Source: Kineosporiaceae bacterium (GTDB lineage Bacteria > Actinomycetota > Actinomycetes > Actinomycetales > Kineosporiaceae). From it: DNA of 64,000 nucleotides. Under the pieces are notes generated by a model that saw only the letters and a list, made by a program, of their open reading frames with translations, made no database searches and was not told where the DNA came from. The stretch spans positions 496,001 through 560,000 of the forward strand of contig JADJPO010000011.1 of assembly GCA_016713225.1 (NCBI GenBank), read 5' to 3'. Of this stretch, positions 26,000-35,166 are shown one piece after another (position 1 is the stretch's first letter; each line of letters opens with the position of its first letter). The translations under genes were made by a program, and so were the position numbers.

Positions 26000-27289
26000 T
26001 CAGTACCAGCCGGTGGCCTGGCTGTGAGCCCAGGCTGCGGACGGCGAGCCGTACCGGTCCTTGATGTAGTCCAGACCCCACGTGATCTGGGTGATCGGGT
26101 TGGTCCGGTAGTCCGATCCGGCCGACGACATCTTGCTGCAGGGCAGGGCCTGGGCGATGCCGCAGGCGCCAGAGCTCGGGTTGACGGCGTTCCAGCGCCA
26201 CCCGCTCTCACGCATCCACAGCTTCTCGAGCGGAACGAACTCGCTCTGCGACCAACCGAAGTCGGCCAGCATCACCTTGGCCAGCGCTCGCGGGTCACGC
26301 TGTGCGTCACGGGTGGCTCGCTCACGGGCCACCCGGGCCGCCGCGGCATCGGCTGCAGCCTGCGCCTTGGCGGCCGCGACCACCACCGCACCGGCGTTCT
26401 GACCCGCCTGGCTCACGCTCTGCACCGCCGCGTCCTTCTGCAACCGATCGCGCACCGCCTGCTCGACCGAGTCACGCCGGGCACCGCCCAGCGAGGCGGC
26501 ACCCTCGGCGCCGGCGACCGACGGCGCAGCCTCCACCAGGTCGGTCAGGTCCTGCCCGCGGAACAGCTTGGCGTGCAGGTGCTGCGGGGCATTCGAGGCG
26601 ACGACACCGAACATGGTCATCGCCAGCACGGTGCCCTTGCCGAGCCGGCGGGCCGCGATGGTGCGTGCCGAGGGACGGGCTGCTCGCTGCCGGCGCAGGT
26701 CTCGACGCGAGGGCAGCGGACGCGCCAACGGCCGCTCGCCGGTGTCGGTGTCGGTGTCGGTGTCGGTCGAATATCCGTAGGAGTCGGGCGAGGTGACGCC
26801 GTAGACGGGCGTGGGCGGCGGGACGATGCCGACACCCGCCCAGATCGCGTCGGTGTGCGCGGGGGCGCCGGCCGAGGTGATGAACGGACGAACCAGCTCG
26901 CCGGTGGGGCTCGGGTCGGTGAAGGCCTCCTCGACAGCCCGCTCCAGCTCGGCGTACTCCTCGGACTCCCACCACCGCGCGCCCATCGACGTCGAGGACG
27001 AGCTGGGGGTGGTCTGCTGCTCGGCGTCCCGCAACTCCTGGTGCCGCCGACGCCGACCGACGCCGAGGGCGTGACCCAGACCGGGAGTGAGCGGGGCGGT
27101 GGGGGGGACGACCGGGACGAACAGGTTCTCGGGATCGAGGTGCCTGATGCTGATGGGCACGGTCGGCGAGTCCACCGGCGCAGGGCGCTCCAGAAGAGCC
27201 AGACCGTGACGTGGGGTCGTCGGGGCGGAGGAGATTCCCACCGAATCGCCGCGTCGAATGCGATCCGTCGTTACGCCGTAGCGAGCCAC
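26000..27289 (-). CDS. lytic transglycosylase-domain protein with long disordered N-terminus
   Basis: A 429-residue protein. Residues 1-210 are low complexity and include a (Thr-Asp)4 tract encoded by a TCGGTG microsatellite near 26755. A hydrophobic segment (GTVLAMTMFGVVASN, about 213-227) probably acts as signal anchor. An Ala-rich helical part follows, then an SLT-type domain at the C-terminus (EKLWMRESGWRWNAVNPSSG; ACGIAQALPCSKM; NPITQITWGLDYIKDRYGSP), with the catalytic Glu in WMRESGW. Such proteins cleave peptidoglycan and are regulated in growth and resuscitation in actinobacteria. GTG at 27289 is preferred: AAAGGA lies 6 bases upstream. The frame is open for another 65 codons upstream. 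Confidence 0.8.
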   Translation of the reverse strand: MARYGVTTDRIRRGDSVGISSAPTTPRHGLALLERPAPVDSPTVPISIRHLDPENLFVPVVPPTAPLTPGLGHALGVGRRRRHQELRDAEQQTTPSSSSTSMGARWWESEEYAELERAVEEAFTDPSPTGELVRPFITSAGAPAHTDAIWAGVGIVPPPTPVYGVTSPDSYGYSTDTDTDTDTGERPLARPLPSRRDLRRQRAARPSARTIAARRLGKGTVLAMTMFGVVASNAPQHLHAKLFRGQDLTDLVEAAPSVAGAEGAASLGGARRDSVEQAVRDRLQKDAAVQSVSQAGQNAGAVVVAAAKAQAAADAAAARVARERATRDAQRDPRALAKVMLADFGWSQSEFVPLEKLWMRESGWRWNAVNPSSGACGIAQALPCSKMSSAGSDYRTNPITQITWGLDYIKDRYGSPSAAWAHSQATGWY

Positions 27290-27610
27290 GTCGTCCTTTC
27301 GACCACCGTCCGCACCGGGACGAACGTTTGATTCAGGCCCGCTGACCCCCGTCAGGCCACCTGACGTGGCAACGATGTCGAGTCGAACCGGGTGGCGTAA
27401 AGAACTAGTTGAAACGCTCATGGCTCTTGGTAGTGCAGCCCCCGGCTTATGTGACTCTGCGTATAGCAAAGTGACGAATGTCACTACACGCTTCGTAACT
27501 GGTTTTGTTCAGGTCAAGCCCTCTTAGGGCTCCCATAAGGAAGTTCGGCGACGATCCGTAGTTCCTTGGCCGAGCACATCGGATACGCCCGGTAATCAGG
27601 TTGCAGTAGG
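27290..27610 (-). promoter_or_regulatory. structured, AT-richer upstream region of the transglycosylase gene
   Basis: This is the least GC-rich stretch of the window. In minus-strand order it holds a hairpin AGCCCT-AAG-AGGGCT (27517-27531), TTGACC just after it, an inverted repeat AGTGAC-ATTC-GTCACT (27470-27485) and, next to that, an extended -10-like TGCTATACG (about 27460-27468). A transcript from there would have a leader of about 170 bases. The inverted repeat abutting the -10 looks like an operator. Cell-wall hydrolase genes of actinobacteria often have c-di-AMP riboswitches or MtrA sites upstream; I do not see the riboswitch consensus. Confidence 0.45.
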
Positions 27611-27640
27611 AGAAAACCGGCCGTAGGGGTCACCGGTTCT
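27611..27640 (-). terminator. rho-independent terminator after phoH-like gene
   Basis: On the minus strand, AACCGG (27638-27633) and CCGGTT (27620-27615) pair around a 12-base loop, and the second arm runs on as TTTTCTCC. It lies about 120 bases beyond the PIN-PhoH stop in the right orientation. Confidence 0.6.
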
Positions 27641-27761
27641 GCCGACGGCACCTCGAGACCACGACCCACGCAACGGCCGACCCGACCGGACACCGCCCGT
27701 CATCGATATGCGTTCGTGACCATACGGAACGTCACCGACGACGCACACGCCTCGTCCACGA

Positions 27762-29096
27762 TCAGGGCTCGAGTCCCTCGAGCAGCTCCGTGACCAGGGC
27801 CGCCACCGGCGACCGCTCCGACCGGGTGAGGGTGACGTGAGCGAACAACGGGTGCCCCTTGAGCGCCTCGATCACCGCGGCCACGCCGTCGTGCCGCCCC
27901 ACGCGCAGGTTGTCGCGTTGGGCCACGTCGTGCGTCAGCACGACCCTGCTGTTCTGCCCGACCCGGGACAGCACCGTCAGCAGTACGTTGCGCTCGAGCG
28001 ACTGCGCCTCGTCGACCACCACGTAGGCGTCGTGCAGTGACCGGCCCCGAATATGGGTCAGCGGCAGCACTTCGAGCATGCCGCGGTCGATGACCTCCTC
28101 GACCACCTCCTGCGAGACCAGCGCACCCAGGGTGTCGAAGACCGCCTGGCCCCAGGGGTTCATCTTCTCGGCCTCGGTACCGGGCAGATAGCCCAGGTCC
28201 TGACCACCCACGGCGTACAGCGGGCGGAACACCATCACCTTGCGGTGCTGGCGGCGCTCCATCACCGATTCGATGCCGGCGCACAGGGCGAGCGCCGACT
28301 TGCCGGTCCCCGCCCGGCCGCCGAGCGAGACGATGCCGATCTCCGGGTCGAGCAACAGCTCGATCGCCACCCGCTGCTCGGCGCTGCGCCCGTGCACCCC
28401 GAACACGTCACGGTCGCCGCGTACCAGCCGGATCTGCTTGTCCGGCGTGACCCGACCCAGCGCCGAACCGCGCGGTGAGAGCACCACCAGACCGGTATGG
28501 CACGGCAGGTCATGAGCGGCCGGGACGGCGAGTGGTTGGCCGGCGTACAACTCGGCCATCTCATCGGCCGAGATCTCGATCTCGGCCATCCCGGTCCAGC
28601 CGCTCTCGACCGGGCTCTCCGGCTCGTACTCCTCGGCCTCCAGGCCCACGGCCGAGGCCTTGACCCGCATCGGCAGGTCCTTGCTCACCAGCGTCACATG
28701 GCGCCCGTCGGCGGCGAGATTGCGCGCCACCGCCAGGATGCGGGAGTCGTTGTCCCCCATGCGGAACCCCGCCGGCAGGACACCGGGGTCGGCATGGTTC
28801 AGTTCGACGCGCAGCCGGCCACCGCTCGTCCCGATCGGGATCGGCGCGTCCAAGCGGCCGTACTGCACCCGCAGGTCATCCAGCATGCGCAGCGACTGCC
28901 GGGCGAAGTAGCCGAGTTCGGGGTGATGTCGCTTGGCCTCCAGCTCGATGATCACCACCACCGGGACGACCACCTCGTGCTCCGCGAAGCGGGTGAGAGC
29001 CCGGGGGTCGGCCAACAACACCGAGGTGTCCAACACGAAGGTGCGACGTTGACCGATCTCGGTCGATGGACGGGTGGTGCGCCTGGTAGTGGCCAT
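27762..29096 (-). CDS. PIN-PhoH protein (PhoH2-type RNA helicase/nuclease)
   Basis: A 444-residue fusion of an N-terminal PIN ribonuclease domain (about 15-150; [43 protein letters not shown] carrying the acidic residues) with a C-terminal PhoH ATPase domain (about 230-444; Walker [14 protein letters not shown], Walker [30 protein letters not shown]). Mycobacterial PhoH2 unwinds and cleaves RNA. ATG at 29096 is preferred because GGAGGGG lies 9 bases upstream; the open frame upstream adds 16 residues. A free-standing VapB-like partner, seen in some genomes, is not present. Confidence 0.9.
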   Translation of the reverse strand: MATTRRTTRPSTEIGQRRTFVLDTSVLLADPRALTRFAEHEVVVPVVVIIELEAKRHHPELGYFARQSLRMLDDLRVQYGRLDAPIPIGTSGGRLRVELNHADPGVLPAGFRMGDNDSRILAVARNLAADGRHVTLVSKDLPMRVKASAVGLEAEEYEPESPVESGWTGMAEIEISADEMAELYAGQPLAVPAAHDLPCHTGLVVLSPRGSALGRVTPDKQIRLVRGDRDVFGVHGRSAEQRVAIELLLDPEIGIVSLGGRAGTGKSALALCAGIESVMERRQHRKVMVFRPLYAVGGQDLGYLPGTEAEKMNPWGQAVFDTLGALVSQEVVEEVIDRGMLEVLPLTHIRGRSLHDAYVVVDEAQSLERNVLLTVLSRVGQNSRVVLTHDVAQRDNLRVGRHDGVAAVIEALKGHPLFAHVTLTRSERSPVAALVTELLEGLEP

Positions 29097-29243
29097 TGCG
29101 ACTCCCCTCCGGCCCCACCGTGCGGTGGGTCCGATGTCAGTCATGCCGCTCGTCCGGGTCGAACCGAATCAGAACGAGGGTGACATCACCGACCACCCGA
29201 GCGCTACGACGCAATTCACACGGCGAGGGGGGCGTTTCGGGCC

Positions 29244-30005
29244 TCAGGTACCGTAACGACGCTCTCGTTCGGCGTAGGCCCGCAGCGCCCGCAGGAAATC
29301 GACCTTGCGGAAGTCGGGCCACAACGCCTCACAGAAGTAGAACTCACTGTGGGCGCTCTGCCAGAGCAGGAAGCCGGACAGCCGCTGCTCCCCCGAGGTG
29401 CGGATGACCAGATCGGGGTCCGGCTGGCCGCGGGTGTAGAGGTGCTCGGCGATGTGCTCGACGTCCAGGATCTCGGCGAGTTCCTCGATCGAGGTGCCCT
29501 GAGCGGCGTGCTGGTGCAACAGCGAGCGGACGGCGTCGGCGATCTCGCGCCGTCCGCCGTAGCCGACCGCCACGTTCACGTGCATGCCGGTCACGTCGCG
29601 TGTGGCGTCCTCGTGCTCCTTGAGCACGTGCGCGAGCGAGGGGGGCAGCAGGTCGAGTGATCCGACGGGGTGGACCCGCCAGCGGCCGGTGCCGGCGATG
29701 CGGCAGACCAGATCCTCGATGATTCCCAGCAAGGGGGCGAGCTCGGAGGCCGGCCGCGACAGGTTGTCGGTCGACAACAGCCACAAGGTGACGTGCTGGA
29801 TCCCGACCTGCTCGCACCAGCCGAGGAACTCGAGCACGTTGGCGGCCCCGGCCCGGTGCCCCTCCGCGGTGTCGGTGCCGTAGGCGCGTGCCCAGCGCCG
29901 ATTGCCGTCGACCAGGACGCCCACATGTCGGGGTATCGCCGAGGGGTTCAGGGTCGCGGTGAGCCGGCGCTCGTACAATCCGTACAGCAGAGAGCGCAGA
30001 CCCAT
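29244..30005 (-). CDS. cis-prenyl transferase, probably short-chain Z-isoprenyl diphosphate synthase (Rv1086-like)
   Basis: A 253-residue undecaprenyl-diphosphate-synthase family enzyme. The catalytic region VGVLVDGNRRWARAYG holds the essential Asp and the Asn-Arg pair; other signatures are LWLLSTDNLSRP and DLVIRTSGEQRLSGFLLWQS, then EFYFCEALWPDF. The variant DGNRRWAR and the position beside a hemolysin III gene match Rv1086 of M. tuberculosis, which makes omega,E,Z-farnesyl diphosphate for decaprenyl phosphate synthesis, so a short-chain product is more likely than C50/C55. Divergent from trhA with about 107 bases between starts. Confidence 0.88.
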   Translation of the reverse strand: MGLRSLLYGLYERRLTATLNPSAIPRHVGVLVDGNRRWARAYGTDTAEGHRAGAANVLEFLGWCEQVGIQHVTLWLLSTDNLSRPASELAPLLGIIEDLVCRIAGTGRWRVHPVGSLDLLPPSLAHVLKEHEDATRDVTGMHVNVAVGYGGRREIADAVRSLLHQHAAQGTSIEELAEILDVEHIAEHLYTRGQPDPDLVIRTSGEQRLSGFLLWQSAHSEFYFCEALWPDFRKVDFLRALRAYAERERRYGT

Positions 30006-30069
30006 GAAGCGTCACGTTACTCCGATCGAGTGATCGAACGACCACTCATCGGGAAGGTGCCGCCACTGA

Positions 30070-30104
30070 TTACCCATGAGTAACCTACGCCACCGTAAGG
30101 TAGG
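30070..30104. promoter_or_regulatory. operator-like palindromes between the prenyl transferase and trhA
   Basis: A 14-bp near-palindrome TTACCCATGAGTAA (30070-30083) is followed directly by TACGCCACCGTA (30086-30097) with perfect 4-bp arms and an outer CCTAC/GTAGG pair (30084-30104). Both lie just upstream of the trhA start and within reach of the divergent gene. TetR-type regulators use sites like these; none is encoded nearby. Confidence 0.45.
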
Positions 30105-30112
30105 CTCCCCAC

Positions 30113-30769
30113 ATGGACGACGATCGGCTCCTTCCGCGACCCAAGCTGCGCGGTTGGCTGCATGCCGTCACCGCTCCGGCGGCCCTGGCCTACGGCATCG
30201 TCCTGGTGATCATCAGTCGCCACACCGCAGCGCGGGTGTCGGTCGGGGTCTTCGCCGGTTCGGCCGCCCTGCTCTTCGCCGTCAGCGCCACGTTCCACCG
30301 CCGCCAATGGGGTCCGCGCATGCACGCCGTGCTGCAGCGCCTCGACCACGCGAGCATCTTCCTGGTGATCGCCGGCAGCTACACCCCGTTCAGCGTGCTG
30401 TTGCTGCCCGCCGGCCAGGCCCGCACCCTGCTCATCCTGGTGTGGGGCGGCGCGCTGGCCGGCATCGCGTTTCGCGTGTTCTGGCTGCACGCGCCACGCT
30501 GGCTCTACACCCCGACCTACATCCTGCTCGGCTGGGCAGCGCTGGCCTTCGCGCCGGACTTCCTGGCCTCCGGCCAACCGTGGGCGATCGCGATGGCGGC
30601 CACCGGCGGAGTGCTCTACACGATCGGGGGCGTGATCTACGGGATCCGCCGCCCCGACCCCTCGCCCCGATGGTTCGGCTTCCACGAGATCTTCCACGCG
30701 CTCACCGTGGCCGCGTTCGCCGCCCATGCCGTGGGCGTCGGCCTCGCCGCCCACTCCGCCGGGGCCTGA
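30113..30769 (+). CDS. trhA: hemolysin III / TrhA (PAQR family) membrane protein
   Basis: A 218-residue protein with seven hydrophobic segments. PAQR signatures are visible: FAVSATFHRRQW with the first metal-binding His and Ser, LQRLDHASIFLVIAGSYTPF with the Asp-His pair, and GFHEIFHALTVAAFAAH with the last His residues. Despite the name, bacterial TrhA proteins affect membrane energetics and fluidity homeostasis, not host lysis. Same neighbour as in mycobacteria (Rv1085c next to Rv1086). Confidence 0.92.
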   Translation: MDDDRLLPRPKLRGWLHAVTAPAALAYGIVLVIISRHTAARVSVGVFAGSAALLFAVSATFHRRQWGPRMHAVLQRLDHASIFLVIAGSYTPFSVLLLPAGQARTLLILVWGGALAGIAFRVFWLHAPRWLYTPTYILLGWAALAFAPDFLASGQPWAIAMAATGGVLYTIGGVIYGIRRPDPSPRWFGFHEIFHALTVAAFAAHAVGVGLAAHSAGA

Positions 30770-30790
30770 CGACCACTCGAGACGCTCACC

Positions 30791-31318
30791 TCAGGACGAC
30801 GCAGGCCCCGCTTCGCGGACCTCGGCCACCTTCTCCATGGCCTGGCGCAGGTCGGCCAGCCACGACTCGGTGTTGCGCCCGACCAGACGCACACACCAGG
30901 CGAGGGCGTGGGCTCGCGACCGGGCCACCCCGGCGTCCACCAGGGTGTCGAGCACCTGCCGCTCGCTCTGACGCAACCGGGTCATCACCGGCACCGCGAG
31001 ATGGGTGAACACCTCGCTGTGTTCGCCGACCCGCACCCCCCAGGCCAGCTTGCGACCGAATCGGTGCTCGGCCTCCCGGGCGATGGCGATCCGGCGTTCG
31101 CGAGTGTCGGCGCGCCACCGGGCCACATACCCGGCCAGCGCCTGCGCCCGCTCGGCCTCGGTCGCCTCGGCTGCGGCGTCCGGGCCGGCCAGCCCCAGCA
31201 CGACAGTGATCTCCTCGCGGTCGACGGTGACCTGGTTCGCCGGGGCCACCCACTCCTCGGGAAGGCGCTGGGTGAACCAGGCCGCGACCTCGTTCTGAAT
31301 GGTTTCCTGTTTACTCAT
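30791..31318 (-). CDS. conserved hypothetical protein, actinobacterial
   Basis: A 175-residue soluble protein, not recognised as a characterised family. It is rich in Arg, Glu and Ala, mostly helical in appearance. Two halves can be seen: an N-terminal part (VAAWFTQRLPEEWVAPANQV, TVDREEITVVLGLAG) and a helical C-terminal part (TRLRQSERQVLDTLVDAGVA, SRAHALAWCVRLVGRN) that reads like a helix-turn-helix or ribbon-like packing. The start region MSKQETIQNE follows a clean intergenic spacer. Convergent with trhA, 21 bases apart. Confidence 0.6.
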   Translation of the reverse strand: MSKQETIQNEVAAWFTQRLPEEWVAPANQVTVDREEITVVLGLAGPDAAAEATEAERAQALAGYVARWRADTRERRIAIAREAEHRFGRKLAWGVRVGEHSEVFTHLAVPVMTRLRQSERQVLDTLVDAGVARSRAHALAWCVRLVGRNTESWLADLRQAMEKVAEVREAGPASS

Positions 31319-31391
31319 GTAACGATGATTACTCGCTTACACGCGAGACGCCAGCCGAGAACCCACCCCTTCGCCACCAGCGAACGCACCC

Positions 31392-31619
31392 TCAGCGAGC
31401 GGGCGGTTCCTCGCGGGTCTCGGCCGTCGTCACGTCCGTGGCGGCCGGATCCGGGCTGTACCGGACCTTGCGCAGGTGCCCCACCATGCTGCGGAACAGC
31501 AGGTAGGTCGCCACGGCCATCAGGAACAACACCGCGAAGCCGATGAACCCCGGGCCGAAGCCGCGAGGCGGATCGTTCGCAGCCAGCGCCGCCACTGCAG
31601 CGGTCACCATCGCCGTCAC
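31392..31619 (-). CDS. small single-pass membrane protein downstream of mca
   Basis: A 75-residue protein with one confident transmembrane segment ([20 protein letters not shown], about residues 22-41), a positively charged stretch after it ([12 protein letters not shown]) and an acidic tail. GTG start overlaps the mca stop as GTGA, so it is translationally coupled to mca. Similar small proteins follow mca in many actinobacteria; no function is known. Confidence 0.7.
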   Translation of the reverse strand: MTAMVTAAVAALAANDPPRGFGPGFIGFAVLFLMAVATYLLFRSMVGHLRKVRYSPDPAATDVTTAETREEPPAR

Positions 31620-32521
31620 ACCCTCACTCGTTCATCCACCCCGGCGAACAGGTCGTCCTCGGGGGTCGGTGCGTCCACCAGGGATCGCGCCAGTTGAAAG
31701 TCCTCGGTCGGCCACACCCGCCGTTGCAGCTCCAGGGGGATGGAGAAGAACCATCCCTGGGGATCGATCTGCGTGGCATGGGCCAGCAAGGCTCGGTCGC
31801 GAGCCTCGAAATGGTCCGCACAGTGGATCTGCGTCGTCACCGGCGGGTCGGCCTCCCGCCCCGCGGCGGCGGCCTCCTCGCGCGACTGCGCCCAGCGTTC
31901 CAACCACTCGGCGAACGGCGACTCCAGCCCGGCGTCCAGGATGGCCTGGTGCAGCGCGGTCAGCTTCGCCCACGAGAAGCCACGGTCGTAGTAGAGCTTC
32001 AGCGGTTGCCACGGGTCACCCGCGTGCGGGTAGCGGGTCTCGTCGCCGGCAGCGTCGAAGGCCTCGACCGAGACCTTGTGGCACATGATGTGGTCGGGGT
32101 GCGGATAGCCGCCGTTCTCGTCGTAGGTGATCATGACGTGGGGACGGAACGCCCGCACCAACCGCACCAAGGGCGCCGCCGCGACGTGCAGCGGCTCCAG
32201 GGCGAAGCACCCCTCGGGCAGCGGCGGCAGCGGATCGCCCTCGGGCAGACCGGAGTCGACGAAACCCAGCCACTGGTGCCGCACACCCAGGGCCTCGGCG
32301 GCCCGGGCCATCTCGTGCCGACGGAACTCGGCGATGTCCCGCAGCACGTCGGGGTCGTCCTTCAAGGCCGGGTTCAGGACGTCGCCGCGCTCTCCGCCGG
32401 TACAGGTGACCACCAGGACGTCCACGCCCTCGGCGGCGTACCGGGCCAGGGTGGCCGCTCCCTTGCTGGACTCGTCGTCCGGATGGGCGTGCACCGACAT
32501 CAGCCGGAGCCTGTCCGCCAT
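31616..32521 (-). CDS. mca: mycothiol S-conjugate amidase Mca
   Basis: A 301-residue zinc amidase. The zinc site is formed by [11 protein letters not shown] (His and Asp) and the later [25 protein letters not shown] and [11 protein letters not shown] are family motifs that separate Mca/MshB from other LmbE proteins. Mca cleaves S-conjugates of mycothiol to give mercapturic acids, a detoxification route found only in actinobacteria. The length and the sequence [15 protein letters not shown] point to Mca over MshB. ATG at 32521 is preceded by AGGAGGTGGC. Coupled to the downstream membrane protein gene. Confidence 0.93.
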   Translation of the reverse strand: MADRLRLMSVHAHPDDESSKGAATLARYAAEGVDVLVVTCTGGERGDVLNPALKDDPDVLRDIAEFRRHEMARAAEALGVRHQWLGFVDSGLPEGDPLPPLPEGCFALEPLHVAAAPLVRLVRAFRPHVMITYDENGGYPHPDHIMCHKVSVEAFDAAGDETRYPHAGDPWQPLKLYYDRGFSWAKLTALHQAILDAGLESPFAEWLERWAQSREEAAAAGREADPPVTTQIHCADHFEARDRALLAHATQIDPQGWFFSIPLELQRRVWPTEDFQLARSLVDAPTPEDDLFAGVDERVRV

Positions 32522-32611
32522 CGCCACCTCCTGGAGATTCCTGTCCGCGGATGCGAGACACTGTGTCGACGCCCCGTCGAAACGTCGAAGCACTGTCCGA
32601 CACCATCCATC

Positions 32612-33094
32612 ATGGCCGATGCCGATGCTGCCGATGCACAGCAGGTGCACACCGCCAGCCCGAGCCTCGACCGCAGCGCCGATCGCGGAGTCCCGATGAG
32701 TTCCTCCGAGCTGCTGGCCCAGCGTTACGGCCTGCCCACCGGCGCGAAGCGCTCGCGCAGCACTCTCATGGTGCTGCTGGTGGCGTTCGTCGTCATCGGC
32801 GTGGCCTTCGCGGTCTGGGGCGCGGCCTCGCGCGACCGGGCCAACGTCTACTCGACCGACCTCGGTCTCAGCGAGGTGTCCGTCGACAGCGTCACCGTCA
32901 CCTTCCAGATCAGCCTGCCGGCCGGGCGGACGGCGGCCTGCACCGTCCGCGCGGTCAATGTCGGCCTGGTCGAGGTCGGCCGCAAGGATGTCCGGGTCGG
33001 CCCGTCCGAGAGCGGCCAGGTCCGCACCTCGGTGACTCTGCGCACAACAGAGCGCGCAGATGGTGGCGGAGTGAAAGCCTGTGTGCTCGACTGA
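32612..33094 (+). CDS. DUF4307 family membrane protein
   Basis: A 160-residue protein with a cytoplasmic N-terminus, one transmembrane helix ([20 protein letters not shown], about residues 52-71) and an extracytoplasmic domain ([35 protein letters not shown]) that matches DUF4307, an actinobacterial family found next to mca. Starts at 32612 or at the ATG 32696; the later one, before [14 protein letters not shown], fits the family's conserved beginning, so the first 28 residues are doubtful. Divergent from mca. Confidence 0.78.
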   Translation: MADADAADAQQVHTASPSLDRSADRGVPMSSSELLAQRYGLPTGAKRSRSTLMVLLVAFVVIGVAFAVWGAASRDRANVYSTDLGLSEVSVDSVTVTFQISLPAGRTAACTVRAVNVGLVEVGRKDVRVGPSESGQVRTSVTLRTTERADGGGVKACVLD

Positions 33095-33220
33095 GGGTTG
33101 CTAGTCTCGATCGCTCTCGTCGCTGTTCGTTCGTCTCGTGTCGTGACCTTCCCTGCTGGTCCCTTGCTGATCCCCTCTGATCCCCTGCTCATTCCCTGCT
33201 GACTTCCCCTGGAGCTTCCC

Positions 33221-33712
33221 GTGACCGACACCAGCGCCGTGACCTGGTTGACCCAGGAGGCCTACGACCGGCTCAGTGCCGAGTTGGCGCACCTCAGCGG
33301 CCCTGCACGCCTCGAGATCGCCAAGAAGATCGAGGAGGCGCGCCAGGAAGGTGACCTGCGCGAGAACGGCGGCTACCACGCCGCCAAGGAGGAACAGGGC
33401 AAGCGCGAGGCGCGCATCCGTCAGCTGCGCCAACTGCTGGACACCGCCCAGGTCGGCGATGCCCCGACGTCCGCGGACGGCAGTGTCACGGCCGGCATGG
33501 TGGTCACCGTCGATCTGGCCGGCGACGAGATGACGTTCCTGCTGGGGCACCGCGAGGTGGGTGGCGACACCGACCTGGACGTCTACAGCGAGAAGAGCCC
33601 GCTGGGCAGCGCGATCATCGGCCGCAAGATCGGCGAGACCGCCGCCTTCACCGCCCCGAACGGCAAACAGCTCGAGGTCAAGGTGCTCTCGGCCGAGCCG
33701 TTCGCGGGCTGA
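33221..33712 (+). CDS. greA: transcription elongation factor GreA
   Basis: A 163-residue GreA. The N-terminal coiled coil (WLTQEAYDRLSAELAHLSGP; EEARQEGDLRENGGYHAAKE) carries the acidic tip residues that reach the RNA polymerase active site; the C-terminal FKBP-like domain has VYSEKSPLGSAIIGRKIGET. It restarts backtracked polymerase by transcript cleavage. GTG start. The 70 bases before it (33147-33219) are repeats of TGATCCCCT/CCCTGCTG, and no clear promoter can be seen there. Confidence 0.93.
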   Translation: MTDTSAVTWLTQEAYDRLSAELAHLSGPARLEIAKKIEEARQEGDLRENGGYHAAKEEQGKREARIRQLRQLLDTAQVGDAPTSADGSVTAGMVVTVDLAGDEMTFLLGHREVGGDTDLDVYSEKSPLGSAIIGRKIGETAAFTAPNGKQLEVKVLSAEPFAG

Positions 33713-33761
33713 GCCGTTCGCAGGCTGACCCGTTCGCAGGGGCGAGCCTGACGCCTGCGCC

Positions 33762-35156
33762 TCAGCCGAAGGCCTGCGCCAGGAGGGTTCGCGCGGCGTC
33801 CGGGTGGTCGTGTGCCAGCAGTCCGGCAGCGAACACCACGTACCGCTCGTCGACCGTGACCCGCGCTGCGCGGGGCACCTTCCACCCGCCGGCATGATCG
33901 GCGGTCACCGGCTCCAGGACCGCGCGCCGCAGCGCCGGCGAACCGTGCCGCAGGACCCCGCCGCTCCCGATCACCAGCGCGACATCGTGCAGCGCCCGGC
34001 CGGAGTGACCCGGTACCGCCGGACGGGCGTGCCGGCGCACCGCGACCCGGACGGCGAGCGCCGCCAGCTGCTGTTCGCACGCCTGGTCGGCGGCCGTCGC
34101 CGGCAGCAGGCCCGGGTCGGTGCTCGCCCGGTGGGCATACTCGGCCAGCGCCGCCAGCGCACCGGAGTCGACCTCGTCGAGCAGTCGTTCGGCCGTGGCG
34201 GCAGCCAGGACTCCACGAGCGCCCCAGCGCATCCCCAGGTCACCCTCGACGGTGCGCGCCTGCCACATCGTGGCCACCACCTCACGCCGCGCGGCATCCG
34301 CCTCGCGTGGCGTGATCGCCGAGTAGACATCGGTGGTGGCCCCGCCGACGTCCACGACGAGAACGTCACCGAGCACCTCGGCCAGCACCCCGACCCCGTC
34401 GAGCACCGCATCGGGGGTGGCCGCCCGCACCAGGCGAGCGAACCGGACGCCGTCCAGTCTCTTGCGGGACAAGCCCTTTCCGCCGATCACATGACTCAGG
34501 AACAGCTCCCGGATCGCCGCGCGGGCGCCGGCCGGGGCAAGTTCCCCGATGCGCGGCAGCACGTTCGGCGCCACCTGCACCGTCCGATCACGCAGGGCGC
34601 TGCGTGCCGCGGCCGCCGCCTCGGCGTTGCCGGCGAGCACCACCGGAACCGGTAGCCGGCCGACGCCGATCCGAGAGGCGTTGTGCAGCAACACGTCCGC
34701 ATTTCCGCCGTCGGTGCCACCGACCAGCAGGACGACGTCGGGCCGGGACGCTCGCAGCGCAGCCAACCCGGCGCCGTCCAACTCGCCGGCGTGCACGTGC
34801 ACCACGGTTCCCCCCGCGGACAGCGCCACTCGGTGACCCGCTTCGGCGGTGACCAGGGCCTCGTAGCCGACCACCGCCAGCCGCAGCCCACCCCCCGCGC
34901 TCGAACAGACGAGCAGCCGATCCCCCCGCAGGTGGTGCTCGTCCAGGCCGGCACTCGAGGCCACCTGGCGGCGGACGGCCGCAACGCCGTCCAGGACGTC
35001 GGTCGTCAGGGTGGTCGCCGTGGCGGCGGTGGCCAGCAGAACCGGAGCACCCGACCCCGGGGTCGATGCGGAGGCCGACACGTCGACCAACACCGCCTTG
35101 GTGTACGTCGAGCCGACGTCGACACAGAGCACGGCCTCGGGGGGCGCGTCGTTCAC
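33762..35156 (-). CDS. glutamate mutase MutL-like (GlmL) protein
   Basis: A 464-residue protein of the glutamate mutase GlmL family. The ASKHA-type ATPase motifs are seen in VLCVDVGSTYTKAVLVDV (phosphate 1) and DVLVVDVGGATTDVYS (phosphate 2). GlmL is thought to reactivate or chaperone cobalamin-dependent glutamate mutase; however, no glmS/glmE genes are beside it, so its partner is unknown and it may work with a different B12 mutase. The stop lies 10 bases upstream of metB in the opposite reading sense of the same strand: metB ends at 35167, then this gene starts at 35156, so co-transcription is likely. Confidence 0.82.
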   Translation of the reverse strand: MNDAPPEAVLCVDVGSTYTKAVLVDVSASASTPGSGAPVLLATAATATTLTTDVLDGVAAVRRQVASSAGLDEHHLRGDRLLVCSSAGGGLRLAVVGYEALVTAEAGHRVALSAGGTVVHVHAGELDGAGLAALRASRPDVVLLVGGTDGGNADVLLHNASRIGVGRLPVPVVLAGNAEAAAAARSALRDRTVQVAPNVLPRIGELAPAGARAAIRELFLSHVIGGKGLSRKRLDGVRFARLVRAATPDAVLDGVGVLAEVLGDVLVVDVGGATTDVYSAITPREADAARREVVATMWQARTVEGDLGMRWGARGVLAAATAERLLDEVDSGALAALAEYAHRASTDPGLLPATAADQACEQQLAALAVRVAVRRHARPAVPGHSGRALHDVALVIGSGGVLRHGSPALRRAVLEPVTADHAGGWKVPRAARVTVDERYVVFAAGLLAHDHPDAARTLLAQAFG

Positions 35157-35166
35157 GCCGGCTTCC

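Noticed and set aside
27290..27760. c-di-AMP (ydaO-type) riboswitch before the transglycosylase gene
   Set aside because: Expected from gene type, but the conserved core could not be matched by eye; left as an unnamed structured region.
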